DNA from: Acinetobacter nosocomialis NIPH 2119
GTDB lineage: Bacteria > Pseudomonadota > Gammaproteobacteria > Pseudomonadales > Moraxellaceae
Direction of reading: 5' to 3'
Length of the DNA: 64,000 nucleotides
Assembly (NCBI RefSeq): GCF_000368085.1
Contig: NZ_KB849239.1
Coordinates: 1,769,082-1,833,081 of the forward strand
The notes under the pieces were generated by a model that saw only the letters and a list, made by a program, of their open reading frames with translations, was not told the origin of the DNA and did not search any database. Below are positions 1-9,211 of the stretch, one piece after another. How positions within the stretch are numbered: position 1 is the stretch's first letter; each line of letters opens with the position of its first letter. A program made the translations under genes and the position numbers.

Positions 1-154
1 CCTGACGCGTCATTAATTGCAATACATCATCTAGATTCTGGTTTTGGTTCCAGTCGAGTTGTAAACGAATTCTTTCTTCTGACGGTTCGATTCGGTAGTG
101 TTTGGCAATAGTTAAGACCGCCTGTAACCAAGGCTGGTAATTTATTTTTGTCAT
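1..154 (-). CDS. type I secretion ABC transporter, 5' end only
   Basis: Only the first 51 codons are in the window; the gene continues past the left edge. The minus strand reads MTKINYQPWLQAVLTIAKHY and then an Arg/Leu-rich helix. This resembles the N-terminal C39-peptidase-like domain of LapB/HlyB-type type I secretion ATPases. Its ATG overlaps the TGA of the upstream outer-membrane channel gene (TGATG), so the two are translationally coupled. In this family the ABC protein sits in the inner membrane and pairs with an adaptor and a TolC-like channel to export large adhesins or toxins. The ATPase and membrane domains are not visible, so the call rests on the short N-terminus and on the neighbour. 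Confidence 0.6.
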   Translation of the reverse strand, partial: MTKINYQPWLQAVLTIAKHYRIEPSEERIRLQLDWNQNQNLDDVLQLMTRQ

Positions 155-1686
155 CATGGTTGTACTTCGAACCCCTGAATTGAAATATTATTTAAGCCAT
201 AGGCTTGGCGGGAACGTCCTGTTGCTGCAATGTATTGAACAATGCTGTTATAAATGTCATAACGTGCTGATTCGAGTTCTGAGTTGGCACTATGAATGGC
301 TTGTTCAGCATTTAATAAATCGACCAGTGAACGGGTACCGAGCTTATATTGCTCTTGGTAGAGTTCACGTGTACGAACCGTCGTTGCTTGGCGACTTGCC
401 AAAACCTGCATTTGACGTTGTTTATTTTCAATTTGTTCACGACTTGTTCTAATTTGATCCAGCACATCCAGATAAACGGAATTGACTTTAGATTTAGCCG
501 CTTCTTCAGCATAACTTGCCATTTTTACTTGTGAAGCGGTTGCACCACCTTGATAAAACTGACTTGTTGCTTCCAACATGACTGAACTATATAAGCCATC
601 ATCCTTATCATTATTTGGATTTTTACCATTAATCGCCTGACTGACCGAGCCTTTAACAGCTAAGGTCGGATAACGTGTTAAACGGGTTTGTTCTTTTTGT
701 GCTTTAGCAACCTCTACACTTGCCTGTGCGGCAATCATTTTAGGAATAGTATTAAACTCAGGTTCACCATAAAGGTCAGATTGCTTCACGAGGTCTTCTG
801 AAATAATCCAACCAGTGCGAGTAACATCTGCACCGAGTAACGTTCTTAAATGCTGTTGATATTGACGTAACAATGATTGCTGCGCAATTAAGGTCGACTG
901 CGCTGCTTGTAAGTATGATTGCGCCTGAATTGGATCTGCCTGACTCGCGACACCAGCGTTTGCTCGTAGATTAGCAATGTCTTGAATGCGTTGAATACCG
1001 GCAATTTGCTGCTCAGCAATTTTATTAAGTTGAAGATAACGCTGAATATTCACAATAGTTTGTGCAACATCCAAAGCTAGAGTATCAACACTGACTAAAA
1101 CATTCGCTTGTTCAACCTGAACTTTAGCCTGTTCAACATTCACACCTGATTTGACCTTACCAAAGTCATAGAGCATTTGAGTAGCACTTAAAGTGAGTAG
1201 CTGCCTACCACGCTCGCCAGTGCTTAAATCACCAGTTGAAATTCCTCCAGCCAGCTGGGGATAGTAACCGGCTTTAGCAACATCAACTCCTGAATTTTGA
1301 CCTGCTAAAGTTGCAATAGATTGTGAAATATCTGGACTACGCTGAATGGCAATTTTTACCGCATCTTGCAATGTCATCGTTCGAGATGGCAAGTTGGAAA
1401 AAGATGAAGCCGACTTATCATTAAGTTGAACAGTTGGAAATTCCTGCACAATAGAACGATCTAGCTTGAAATTACTAAGCTCGTGCATCTTGGCAACTTT
1501 AAAATCATCACTACTTTTAGGGACAAAAAGTTGTGACAAGTTTTCTTTCAGGGTGTGGTATTGCTCACTTGGTTTAGCAGCGTATATCACAACAGGAACA
1601 TGTAGTGTACTTAAAAGCATCAGCCCTTTCAGGAAAGCCTGCTTTCTACATTTCCCTTTCACTCTTTTCTGGTTATATCCAATCAT
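154..1686 (-). CDS. TolC-family outer-membrane channel of a type I secretion system
   Basis: A 510-residue outer-membrane efflux protein. A hydrophobic stretch near residues 18-36 followed by an Ala-rich cleavage region looks like a signal peptide after a basic N-terminus. Two OEP-type repeats are visible: one begins near residue 105 (TLQDAVKIAIQRSPDISQS) and the second near residue 370. The C-terminal half carries the typical YKLGTRSLVDLLNAEQ motif, which marks the LapE/TolC group used in type I secretion. The stop codon overlaps the start of the ABC transporter downstream, supporting a secretion operon. The protein would form the trimeric channel through the outer membrane. The exported substrate cannot be named from this window. 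Confidence 0.85.
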   Translation of the reverse strand: MIGYNQKRVKGKCRKQAFLKGLMLLSTLHVPVVIYAAKPSEQYHTLKENLSQLFVPKSSDDFKVAKMHELSNFKLDRSIVQEFPTVQLNDKSASSFSNLPSRTMTLQDAVKIAIQRSPDISQSIATLAGQNSGVDVAKAGYYPQLAGGISTGDLSTGERGRQLLTLSATQMLYDFGKVKSGVNVEQAKVQVEQANVLVSVDTLALDVAQTIVNIQRYLQLNKIAEQQIAGIQRIQDIANLRANAGVASQADPIQAQSYLQAAQSTLIAQQSLLRQYQQHLRTLLGADVTRTGWIISEDLVKQSDLYGEPEFNTIPKMIAAQASVEVAKAQKEQTRLTRYPTLAVKGSVSQAINGKNPNNDKDDGLYSSVMLEATSQFYQGGATASQVKMASYAEEAAKSKVNSVYLDVLDQIRTSREQIENKQRQMQVLASRQATTVRTRELYQEQYKLGTRSLVDLLNAEQAIHSANSELESARYDIYNSIVQYIAATGRSRQAYGLNNISIQGFEVQP

Positions 1687-1844
1687 GCTTATCTTGTTGA
1701 TCTTGTTTGTTATCGTTTAAAAGCATCTCCATTCTACATAGTTTTTCAACGAAAACAGCATAATTGGTCGAATAAATCACACATTATTTTTTTATTAAAT
1801 GAGTGGTATATGTAGTTGTTTTTATTTATAAAACATCAAAAAAC

Positions 1845-1869
1845 AAAAAAGAGGCCTTGACCTCTTTTT
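1845..1869 (-). terminator. bidirectional intrinsic terminator after lptB
   Basis: A short GC hairpin (AGAGG / CCTCT) with a six-base loop is flanked by A and T runs, so it can work on either strand. It lies 25 bp after the lptB stop and closes the kds-lpt transcription unit. Confidence 0.75.
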
Positions 1870-1893
1870 AACCAATTAGATTAATGACTTTAA

Positions 1894-2640
1894 TTAAACT
1901 GTAAAATCATCACCCAAATAGACTTTACGTACCTGTTCATTGTCTAAAATTTCTTGCGGTGTGCCTTCAGCAATTACCGAGCCTTCACTTACAATATAAG
2001 CACGTTCACAGATTGCCAAAGTTTCACGAACGTTGTGATCGGTAATGAGTACACCAATACCACGATCTTTTAATGTTTGGATAATATCTTTAATATCGCC
2101 CACTGAAATTGGATCGACACCCGCAAATGGCTCATCCAATAGCATAAATTTAGGGTCTGCTGCCAAAGCACGCGCAATTTCCGCACGGCGGCGTTCACCA
2201 CCCGATACACTCATTCCTAATGAATCTTTAATATGACTAATTTTAAAGTCGTTTAACAACTCATGAAGACGTTGTTGGCGTTGTTGCTTATTCAAATCTT
2301 TACGCGTCTCTAAGATCGACATAATATTTTCAGCAATCGTCAACTTTCTAAAGATAGAAGCTTCTTGAGGTAAATAACCAATACCTTTACGCGCACGCTC
2401 ATGCATCGCTAAGTCTGACATATCGAGGTCATCAAGATGAATCTCGCCCTTATCCATACGCACAAGCCCAACGACCATATAGAAACTGGTCGTTTTTCCG
2501 GCACCGTTAGGACCAAGCAAACCAACAATCTGTCCACTTTGCATACTAAAAGAGACGTCTTTGACAACCCAACGCTTACTATAGTTTTTGGCTAAGTGCT
2601 TAATACACAAAGTTTGCGGTTGTTGAAGAGCTTGCTGCAT
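1894..2640 (-). CDS. lptB: LPS export ABC transporter ATP-binding protein LptB
   Basis: The cytoplasmic ATPase that powers extraction of lipopolysaccharide from the inner membrane with LptFG. It is 248 residues, the usual family size. Walker A is [12 protein letters not shown] near residue 40, the signature is [16 protein letters not shown] near residue 145, and Walker B is [13 protein letters not shown] near residue 166. An H-loop histidine is in [10 protein letters not shown]. The ATG overlaps the lptA stop by one base (TAATG), so translation is coupled. It is the last gene of the kdsD-kdsC-lptC-lptA-lptB unit, which makes Kdo and exports finished LPS. Confidence 0.97.
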   Translation of the reverse strand: MQQALQQPQTLCIKHLAKNYSKRWVVKDVSFSMQSGQIVGLLGPNGAGKTTSFYMVVGLVRMDKGEIHLDDLDMSDLAMHERARKGIGYLPQEASIFRKLTIAENIMSILETRKDLNKQQRQQRLHELLNDFKISHIKDSLGMSVSGGERRRAEIARALAADPKFMLLDEPFAGVDPISVGDIKDIIQTLKDRGIGVLITDHNVRETLAICERAYIVSEGSVIAEGTPQEILDNEQVRKVYLGDDFTV

Positions 2641-3188
2641 TAGTCACGCGCTCCTGGGAAACTTTTAGAACTTGAAGGTGGAATAATAATTTGTACACGG
2701 TTTGAAGAAGAACCTTGAGCTTCAACATCACCTTTATTCATACTATATTTCAGAGAGTTACCACGAATACTTGAACCATCTTGGTATAAGTATGCGCCGC
2801 CAGACAGAGTAATAATGCCTGTATCTGCATTATAGACAATCGTTTGCCCTTCACCACGTGCAACACCTTTATTGGCATTAATTTGCTGTTGGAACTTAGC
2901 TGGTCGGCCTTTGGCAGTAATCACTTGAATTTCACGTTTCGAGTTTAGATTGGCAACAATTGAGTCAGCTTGAAGCTTCATCGTACCTTGCTCAATCACA
3001 ACATTACCCGTGTAAGTGGTCAAACCAGTTTTGTCATTATAAGTTGCACGGTCTGCGACCAATGAAATTTGTTGATTACGGTCAGACGGCAAAGCAAAAG
3101 TCGAAGCAGATGATAAAGCAACGAATGTAATTACCGCAGCTTGTTTTAGGAAAGCTGAAGAACGTTTTAAATTAAGACTTTGGTGCAT
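2640..3188 (-). CDS. lptA: periplasmic LPS transport protein LptA
   Basis: A 182-residue periplasmic bridge protein that carries LPS between LptC and LptD. A signal peptide spans about residues 1-32 (basic start, hydrophobic core, ending near STFALP). The mature part has the OstA/LptA beta-jellyroll pattern: [20 protein letters not shown] near residue 45, then repeats such as [10 protein letters not shown] and [20 protein letters not shown]. The start codon lies inside the end of lptC (17-bp overlap) and the stop overlaps the lptB start, as is usual for this operon. The C-terminus is Ser-rich. Confidence 0.95.
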   Translation of the reverse strand: MHQSLNLKRSSAFLKQAAVITFVALSSASTFALPSDRNQQISLVADRATYNDKTGLTTYTGNVVIEQGTMKLQADSIVANLNSKREIQVITAKGRPAKFQQQINANKGVARGEGQTIVYNADTGIITLSGGAYLYQDGSSIRGNSLKYSMNKGDVEAQGSSSNRVQIIIPPSSSKSFPGARD

Positions 3189-3720
3189 ACTTTCCTCGAA
3201 TATTAAAAAATTCGTACTGACCGTTATTCAAATTGCCTTTTAATCCTTTACTCACAAACTCGCCTTGTGGAGACTGAACAACCACTTGATGGTTTGTTTC
3301 AATGTCTCTGGTTTTTGGATAACCTGTTAGTTCATCGGTTTGGAACTCAATAGTTCCTTGAGGTGCAATCTTGGTTGCGACCACATCGCCCGATAACACA
3401 ACCTTTTGATTATCATCATATCCATAAGCTTGTTTAGCAAAGAATGTTGCATCAACTTTACCTAATTTATACATAGAGGCGTTAAGCTGATCCAACTTTG
3501 ACGTTTTTTGTTGCATATCCTGCTCAAGCTGACGAACTTCAGCACGAATATACAAATTGCCTTTGTCATCAGTTTGAGTCAAATGGACGCCCTGCGCCGA
3601 ATACGTCATATTCTTCGCCGAACCAATGTCCAGTTTTTTTGCCTTGCCGCTATAGTAGTAATAACCACCACTCACAGCAGCAACTACTACAGCAACAATA
3701 TATAAAACTCTGGTATCCAT
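3172..3720 (-). CDS. lptC: LPS export protein LptC
   Basis: A 182-residue bitopic inner-membrane protein that receives LPS from LptBFG and hands it to LptA. One membrane anchor is visible at about residues 5-24 (VLYIVAVVVAAVSGGYYYY), followed by a periplasmic jellyroll domain including GDVVATKIAPQGTIEFQTDEL. Its 3' end overlaps lptA by 17 bp and it starts 37 bp after kdsC, so it belongs to the same transcription unit. The sequence is variable, as LptC usually is; context makes the call firm. Confidence 0.92.
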   Translation of the reverse strand: MDTRVLYIVAVVVAAVSGGYYYYSGKAKKLDIGSAKNMTYSAQGVHLTQTDDKGNLYIRAEVRQLEQDMQQKTSKLDQLNASMYKLGKVDATFFAKQAYGYDDNQKVVLSGDVVATKIAPQGTIEFQTDELTGYPKTRDIETNHQVVVQSPQGEFVSKGLKGNLNNGQYEFFNIRGKYAPKS

Positions 3721-3757
3721 GAGCAGGAATAGCCTACCTTTTTAAGTAATCTTGTTA

Positions 3758-4297
3758 TTAATGCGGTACTGCAAGATATTTTTCAAGAAGTTCTTGGTAA
3801 ATGCCTTTTGCGATCAGCAACATATCACAGACTTCACGAACAGCTCCACGACCACCCATTGCTTGGGTCACTAAGTGCGCACGGCGGCGCACTTCTTCAT
3901 GTCCGTTTGGAACGGTAACACTCATTCCCGCAATCGCAAATGCTGAAAGATCCGGCCAATCATCGCCCATATATAAGCAATCTGAAGGCAAAATATTAAA
4001 CTGTGCACATGCTTCACGAAGTGCTGAGCCTTTGTCTTCACGACCCTGAAAAACGAGGTCTACCCCCAAATCAGACATGCGTTTATCAACAATATTACTT
4101 TTTCGACCAGTAATAATGATGACTTTCATACCCGCTTGTTGCGCAAGTTTCATGCCCAAACCATCACGGATATCAAATGATTTAATTTCATCGCCCGTGT
4201 TGGTTAATGTCACAAAGCCATCACTTAAAATACCATCAACATCCAGAACCAATGCCTGCAAATGACGTGCTTGTTCTAACAATGCATACGATGCCAT
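3758..4297 (-). CDS. kdsC: 3-deoxy-D-manno-octulosonate 8-phosphate phosphatase KdsC
   Basis: A HAD-family phosphatase that removes phosphate from Kdo 8-phosphate to give Kdo, the inner-core sugar of LPS. It is 179 residues, the usual size for this tetrameric, capless enzyme. HAD motif I is LVLDVDGILSDG near residues 16-27 with both Asp residues. Motif II is IIITGRKS near residue 60, and motif III/IV is YMGDDWPDLSAF near residue 108. The gene starts three bases after kdsD ends, and lptC follows, coupling Kdo supply to LPS export. Confidence 0.96.
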   Translation of the reverse strand: MASYALLEQARHLQALVLDVDGILSDGFVTLTNTGDEIKSFDIRDGLGMKLAQQAGMKVIIITGRKSNIVDKRMSDLGVDLVFQGREDKGSALREACAQFNILPSDCLYMGDDWPDLSAFAIAGMSVTVPNGHEEVRRRAHLVTQAMGGRGAVREVCDMLLIAKGIYQELLEKYLAVPH

Positions 4298-4300
4298 GGA

Positions 4301-5293
4301 TTAATTCACCCCTGCCTGAATAAGATCATGCATACTAATTACACCAATCACTTTATTTTGGTCGTCGACCACTACAAACTGACTGATTTTTTTCTGGTTA
4401 AGTTGTTGTAACGCTTCTACAGCACGTGCTTCTTGAGAAATAGTTGACGGTCTTTTGGTCATGACCTCAGACACAGGTAAATTCACATCAAACCCTTGCT
4501 GTTTATCGATGAGACGACGTAAGTCTCCATCTGTAAAAATACCAAGCAAGTGGTCTTGTTCATCAACAATTGTCGTTAAACCTAAACGCTTATTTGAAAT
4601 CTCGTAAAGCACTTGATTCATTGGAGTCTCAGGTGAAACTTTTGGTAACTCGTCACCTGTATGCATTAAATGTTTTACATGTAAAAGTAAACGCTTACCT
4701 AATGCCCCTGCAGGATGCGAACGTGCAAAATCATCAGCAGTAAAACCGCGTGCTTCAAGCAAAGCAACCGCTAAAGCATCGCCTAAAACCAAAGTCGCTG
4801 TCGTACTTGAAGTAGGAGCTAAGCCTAAAGGGCAAGCTTCATCCGACTCACCTAGAGTTAAAGCGATATCAGCATTTTGCGGCATTGGGCCTTTATCATC
4901 ACGACTAATCGTAATCATCGGTACGCCGAGATGTTTAATAAGCGGCATAAGCATCATGATTTCATCACTTTTTCCTGAGTTGGAAATTGCAATAAGTACA
5001 TCACCGCGAACCAGCATACCTAAATCGCCATGGCCCGCTTCACCAGGATGCATAAAGAAAGACGGCGTACCTGTAGAGGCAAATGTTGCCGCCATTTTTC
5101 GACCAATATGCCCAGATTTACCCATACCTGTAATCACAACACGACCTTTACACTGCAACAGTACTTCGCAAGCACGGTTAAAACGGTCATCAATTTGTGT
5201 TGCTAATACATCTATGGCTTGTTGCTCAATACGCAATGTAGCTAATGCACTGCTTTGGAAATCTGTAGGATTAGGCATACGAGTTTGACTCAA
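4301..5293 (-). CDS. kdsD: D-arabinose 5-phosphate isomerase KdsD (KpsF/GutQ family)
   Basis: Converts ribulose 5-phosphate to arabinose 5-phosphate, the first step of Kdo synthesis. The 330-residue protein has an N-terminal SIS sugar-isomerase domain (VVITGMGKSGHIGRKMAATF near residue 52, then the MHPGEAGHGDLGM stretch) and two C-terminal CBS domains, the last ending VVVDDQNKVIGVISMHDLIQ. It is the first gene of the kds-lpt unit. The upstream region holds a short inverted repeat (GATCTC/GAGATC at 5306-5323) in the likely leader. Family members with this neighbourhood are KdsD rather than GutQ. Confidence 0.94.
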   Translation of the reverse strand: MSQTRMPNPTDFQSSALATLRIEQQAIDVLATQIDDRFNRACEVLLQCKGRVVITGMGKSGHIGRKMAATFASTGTPSFFMHPGEAGHGDLGMLVRGDVLIAISNSGKSDEIMMLMPLIKHLGVPMITISRDDKGPMPQNADIALTLGESDEACPLGLAPTSSTTATLVLGDALAVALLEARGFTADDFARSHPAGALGKRLLLHVKHLMHTGDELPKVSPETPMNQVLYEISNKRLGLTTIVDEQDHLLGIFTDGDLRRLIDKQQGFDVNLPVSEVMTKRPSTISQEARAVEALQQLNQKKISQFVVVDDQNKVIGVISMHDLIQAGVN

Positions 5294-5429
5294 AATAATT
5301 GATCTGATCTCTTAATTGAGATCGGTGATTTTAATCAAAAGATTTGGGGGCATTCTAGCATAACTCAATCAGTTACACGTTTTTAAATGTATAAGATTTC
5401 ACAAGCTTATAAAATTCATGCATAAAACT

Positions 5430-5457
5430 TTGTTAAAAATGATGCATCAGTTATGAT
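5430..5457 (+). promoter_or_regulatory. likely sigma70 promoter of cysS
   Basis: TTGTTA (5430-5435) and TATGAT (5452-5457) are 16 bp apart, 35 bp before the cysS start codon. Seen in the sequence only. Confidence 0.45.
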
Positions 5458-5492
5458 GTAACACTATTTTTGTTGAGTGTTTGAAAACCCTT

Positions 5493-6914
5493 ATGCAACC
5501 GTTTGTTTTATATAACTCTGAGCAACGAAAAAAAGTTGAATTTGTACCTCGCAAAGAAGGTCACATCGATATGTACGTCTGCGGTATGACCGTTTACGAC
5601 TACTGTCATATCGGGCATGCTCGAGTTATGGTTGCATTTGACTACATTATCCGTTTTTTGCGCAGTCAAGGCTGGAAAGTCCGCTACATTCGCAACATTA
5701 CCGATATTGATGACAAAATCATCAAACGTGCGAATGAGAATGGTGAAACAATCCAACAGCTCACCACGCGTTTCATCGATGCCATGAATGAAGATGCAGC
5801 GAACTTAGGCTGTTTGGCACCAGATGAAGCACCGAAAGCGACTGAATATATCGACCAGATGCAAAACATGATTGGCAATCTGGTCAATAAAGGCGCTGCT
5901 TACCCTGCTTCAAACGGCGATGTTTATTTTGAAGTCACCAAATTTGAAAAATATGGTCGCCTCTCTGGCCGTAAGCTTGATGACATGCAAGCTGGCGCGA
6001 GTGAGCGTGTCGATGTAGAAGTTGAAAAGAAACATCCTTTTGACTTTGTGCTTTGGAAACATGCCAAAGAAAATGAACCGTCTTGGGCATCCCCTTGGGG
6101 TAATGGCCGTCCGGGTTGGCACATCGAATGTTCTGCAATGTCAACTTGCTGCCTAGGTAACCACTTTGACATTCATGGTGGTGGTTCAGATTTAATGTTC
6201 CCACACCATGAAAATGAAATTGCACAAAGTGAAGCCTCAACTGGTGAGCAGTATGTGAATTACTGGATGCATGTTGGCTTTATTAACGTTGATGGCGAAA
6301 AGATGTCTAAGTCTTTAGGCAACTTCTTTACGATTCGTGACGTGATGGAGAAGTTCCACCCTGAAGTGATCCGCTACTTTATTGTGTCTTCACACTATCG
6401 TAGCCCTGTGAACTTCTCTGATGTGGCACTCAAAGAAGCAAAAACTTCTTTAACTCGCTTCTATCATTCATTTAAAGCTTATCAACAAGCATATGGTCAA
6501 ACGACAACTGAAACGCTTGATCAAAGCTTTATTGAACGTTTTAACAATGCAATGTGTGATGATTTCAACACTGCCGAAGCAATGGCTGTATTGTTTGAAC
6601 TCAACAAAGAGTTAAACCGTGCTGTAAAAGAAGAACAAGCTGACCAAGCGACTGTGCTTTATTCGACATTACGTCACCTCACCAACATTTTAGGTTTGGT
6701 ACAACACAATGTAGATGATTTCTTAAAATCAGATATTGGACAAGAAGCACTTGCTTTGTCTGATGCTGAAATTGAAGATTTCATTCAACAACGTGTTGAT
6801 GCTAAAAAAGCTAAAGACTTTGCGAAGGCAGATGCTATTCGTCAGTCTTTACTTGAACAAGGCGTAGTTCTCGAAGACACCCGTCAAGGTACAGTTTGGC
6901 GTCGTGCTGATTAA
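5493..6914 (+). CDS. cysS: cysteinyl-tRNA synthetase
   Basis: Charges tRNA-Cys; a cytoplasmic class I aminoacyl-tRNA synthetase of 473 residues, the usual length. The HIGH-type motif is CHIGHARVM near residue 35, and KMSKSLGN sits near residue 268. Zinc ligands are the early Cys in MYVCGMT, the Cys in WHIECSAMS and the His in FPHHENE. I chose the ATG at 5493 (MQPFVLYNS). An in-frame TTG 12 bp upstream would add four residues not typical of the family. The gene is monocistronic and diverges from kdsD. Confidence 0.97.
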   Translation: MQPFVLYNSEQRKKVEFVPRKEGHIDMYVCGMTVYDYCHIGHARVMVAFDYIIRFLRSQGWKVRYIRNITDIDDKIIKRANENGETIQQLTTRFIDAMNEDAANLGCLAPDEAPKATEYIDQMQNMIGNLVNKGAAYPASNGDVYFEVTKFEKYGRLSGRKLDDMQAGASERVDVEVEKKHPFDFVLWKHAKENEPSWASPWGNGRPGWHIECSAMSTCCLGNHFDIHGGGSDLMFPHHENEIAQSEASTGEQYVNYWMHVGFINVDGEKMSKSLGNFFTIRDVMEKFHPEVIRYFIVSSHYRSPVNFSDVALKEAKTSLTRFYHSFKAYQQAYGQTTTETLDQSFIERFNNAMCDDFNTAEAMAVLFELNKELNRAVKEEQADQATVLYSTLRHLTNILGLVQHNVDDFLKSDIGQEALALSDAEIEDFIQQRVDAKKAKDFAKADAIRQSLLEQGVVLEDTRQGTVWRRAD

Positions 6915-6938
6915 ACGTTCAATTAGATCACAAGAGTG

Positions 6939-6966
6939 TTGACAGTTTAATGAAACACTCTATAAT
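6939..6966 (+). promoter_or_regulatory. sigma70 promoter of tRNA-Gly
   Basis: Consensus TTGACA (6939-6944) and TATAAT (6961-6966) with a 16-bp spacer, 11 bp before the mature tRNA 5' end. A near-perfect promoter as expected for a tRNA gene. Confidence 0.85.
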
Positions 6967-6977
6967 GTGCTCACATT

Positions 6978-7053
<76 letters not shown>

Positions 7054-7060
7054 AAATTTA

Positions 7061-7096
7061 AAAACCACTTAATTCGAAAGAATTAGGTGGTTTTTT
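7061..7096 (+). terminator. intrinsic terminator of tRNA-Gly
   Basis: A 15-bp stem (ACCACTTAATT pairing with AATTAGGTGGT, one G-U) closed by a short loop and followed by six T. It starts eight bases after the tRNA. Confidence 0.85.
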
Positions 7097-7196
7097 ATTC
7101 TCTATTGGTTAGCTTTGACTACTCAAAATAGTCAAAATTCGCATTAAAAAACGCTTTATATTTCCGTTGCAACACCATGAAATTTGGAGTGTTATT

Positions 7197-7473
7197 ATGC
7201 AAAAGCCAGTTAAACGCGGGGACAGCGTGGCGCATCAATATTCGTTATCTAGGGCAAACGTTATACGGCTACTCGAGATACAGCGAGTGAGTGTGAACAA
7301 TGGGCCACTAAAAAATTATTAGAATTACAATCTTAACTGGCTAATCCTGAGTCTGAAAAAATCCATATCTCCTTCTATGACCTTTTGAACAGTACTATCA
7401 AGAAGAAGGCAGAAAAATGAAGAGTGCCCGCTTAATTGTTCAAATACTTAAATGCCTAAAGAAAAAAGAATAA
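7197..7473 (+). pseudogene. decayed phage-type tyrosine integrase, N-terminal fragment
   Basis: Reading with frame changes gives a recognisable integrase arm-binding N-terminus. It starts MQKPVKRGDS, then after one extra base WRINIRYLGQTLYG, then after another shift TRDTASECEQWATKKLLELQ. An in-frame TAA follows at 7334-7336, then ANPESEKIHISFYDL, and after a one-base loss EQYYQEEGRKMKSARLIVQ. So at least three frameshifts and one stop are present, and the catalytic C-terminal domain is missing. Its place directly behind tRNA-Gly, pointing away from it, is the usual layout of an element integrated in a tRNA. Which phage or island it came from is unknown. Confidence 0.7.
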
Positions 7474-7564
7474 TGAAAATATAATTAATATTTTATGATT
7501 AAACCCATCATTAAGTTTTTATTGATATTGAAATTAAAAAATTAGCTTAAAAGTATATTATCGC

Positions 7565-7590
7565 AAAGTCTCCCCCATTGAGGAGACTTT
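7565..7590 (-). terminator. hairpin after the glycine-zipper gene
   Basis: AAAGTCTCC and GGAGACTTT form a nine-bp stem with an eight-base loop 17 bp after the stop of the minus-strand gene. There is no long T run, so termination strength is uncertain. Confidence 0.5.
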
Positions 7591-7606
7591 CTAAGTATTA
7601 AATGAC

Positions 7607-8236
7607 TTAAGGATGAATTTTTTTCAATCCATCTTCTACAGCAAATTTAGCTTCCTCCCACTGTAAACGTGAACTGCCTTTAACTTGTTCCCATTTAGTT
7701 TTCAATTTAGATTCAACCTCGGAAAAATTAATTTCTGCATTATTATCTACACGATTTTCATAACCTAAACGATAAGCCCTCCGATAATCACGATCATATT
7801 CTAGATTCTTGTCTTCAATATAATATGGCATTTTTTTATAGTTTTCTCGCCAATAATTATCTTCTTCTTGCCAGTCATTACTATCATCTTTTTGATTATT
7901 TGTTTGAGCTATATCATTACCTGCTATTGCCCCTACCACACCACCAATAATCCCCCCAACAACAGCACCTGGAGGGCCGCCAGCAACACCAAATGCAGCA
8001 CCTACCGCCGCTCCTCCCAAGGTTCCTGCACCTGTAGCAACCAAATTCTCTCCACCTTCATTCATATCGGGTACATGATTGTTATTAGTCGGTGGAGAGT
8101 TTAAATCTGGACGGGCATTATCAATTGTGGTTGAAATGTCTTGTAATGGTTTGCTATTTGATACATTACCATTAGAAGATGGCTCTTTTTGAGTCGTATG
8201 ATTACCAATTGAATTTGATTGTTTTGTATTTACCAT
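7607..8236 (-). CDS. glycine-zipper protein of unknown function
   Basis: A 209-residue protein with three parts. Residues 1-60 are polar, low-complexity and rich in Asn, Ser and Thr. Residues about 68-107 are a Gly/Ala-rich zipper with repeated small-residue spacing (GAGTLGGAAVGAAFG, then VVGGIIGGVVGAIAG), able to form a membrane hairpin. Residues about 122-160 carry a W..YW...Y...PYY...YE.DYR.AYR.GYE pattern also seen in proteobacterial stress-associated proteins. The C-terminal tail has Trp/Lys-rich helices. No signal peptide is seen. RBS-like AGGGAGT precedes the ATG. I infer an envelope or stress role, but no function is proven. Confidence 0.7.
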   Translation of the reverse strand: MVNTKQSNSIGNHTTQKEPSSNGNVSNSKPLQDISTTIDNARPDLNSPPTNNNHVPDMNEGGENLVATGAGTLGGAAVGAAFGVAGGPPGAVVGGIIGGVVGAIAGNDIAQTNNQKDDSNDWQEEDNYWRENYKKMPYYIEDKNLEYDRDYRRAYRLGYENRVDNNAEINFSEVESKLKTKWEQVKGSSRLQWEEAKFAVEDGLKKIHP

Positions 8237-8554
8237 TTTCTTACTCCCTATATTTTAAAATCTAGTATCTTTCAAAAGAGCTAGAATATTAAAAGAACTT
8301 TTGAAATATGCTTGATAATTATTATAATTCACCTTTAGTTTAGCTATGTTTCACAAATACCCCTATTAAGTAAGGAGATGTTATTAATTAATAAAAAGTA
8401 TTTCTCATCAATAAAAATTCTTATTCAAATAGTCTTCACAATTATATCATTCTTTATCCCATAATCATTATATTTCGCTAGATTAAACATTACCCATAAC
8501 ATTCTAGTTTTACACTGCTCTGAAGGAAATTATGATTTTATGATATGCAATTTA
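8237..8554. other. AT-rich intergenic region
   Basis: About 320 bp without a supported gene on either strand. It should hold the promoter of the minus-strand glycine-zipper gene. I see no clear structured RNA or repeat in it. Confidence 0.5.
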
Positions 8555-8586
8555 AAAAAGCCTAGTTAATTAATACTAGGCTTTTT
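8555..8586 (-). terminator. bidirectional terminator after the DUF4142 gene
   Basis: AAAAAGCCTAG and CTAGGCTTTTT form a perfect 11-bp stem around a ten-base AT loop, 31 bp after the DUF4142 stop. A and T flanks allow use on both strands. Confidence 0.75.
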
Positions 8587-8617
8587 AAATGTATTTTTTA
8601 AAGATACCAATTGTATA

Positions 8618-9211
8618 TTATTTTATCTTTTTAAATATATCTTCAGCTGCTTTTAGGTGTTTCGCAACAGCATCACGTGTTTGTACGAGCATATTTTTTA
8701 ATTCAGAATTTTTCGTGTTTGGTATTAACTGCTTATCAATTATCGTCAAAACTTTACGGTGAACTTTAACTTGACTCATCATGTAATTTTTATCAGTATC
8801 TGATGTTACTTGATTAAGCTTACTAACAATTTTATCACTATCATTTTGCAATGATTCACTAAGATTACTGGTTTGTGAAATCAACTGTAACCGACTTGCC
8901 AACGCTTGTGCATTTTTTTCATTGGCTGAATGTTCTTTAATCATCATTTCAGCATATTTCTTAGCTTCATCCATTTTTAGTTTTGGCAGTGCAGTTTTTG
9001 CCTGCTTAATTTCACCATTATTAGCTGTACTTAATATCTTGAAAATTTGACTATCAGTCAAATTTTCATGGTTTTCATTTAATATTTTAGAGTGATTCTT
9101 ACCATCATTTATAGTTTGTTGATTCGCTGCCATAATCTCAAATGCACTGAAGCTTAAAACACCACTAATTGCGATACAGCTAATAATTTTCTTCGTTAAA
9201 ATAGCTTTCAT
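8618..9211 (-). CDS. DUF4142 family exported protein
   Basis: A 197-residue exported helical protein. A signal peptide covers about residues 1-29 (KKIISCIAISGVLSFSAF core, ending MAAN). The mature part fits the DUF4142 ferritin-like four-helix pattern: ILSTANNGEIKQAKTALPKL near residue 58, KYAEMMIKEHSANEKNAQAL near residue 82, then a long helix after residue 145 ending with AKHLKAAEDIF. The function of the family is not firmly known; members often accompany stress genes. It lies between hairpins and is read alone. AT-rich codon use matches the surrounding accessory region. Confidence 0.8.
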   Translation of the reverse strand: MKAILTKKIISCIAISGVLSFSAFEIMAANQQTINDGKNHSKILNENHENLTDSQIFKILSTANNGEIKQAKTALPKLKMDEAKKYAEMMIKEHSANEKNAQALASRLQLISQTSNLSESLQNDSDKIVSKLNQVTSDTDKNYMMSQVKVHRKVLTIIDKQLIPNTKNSELKNMLVQTRDAVAKHLKAAEDIFKKIK

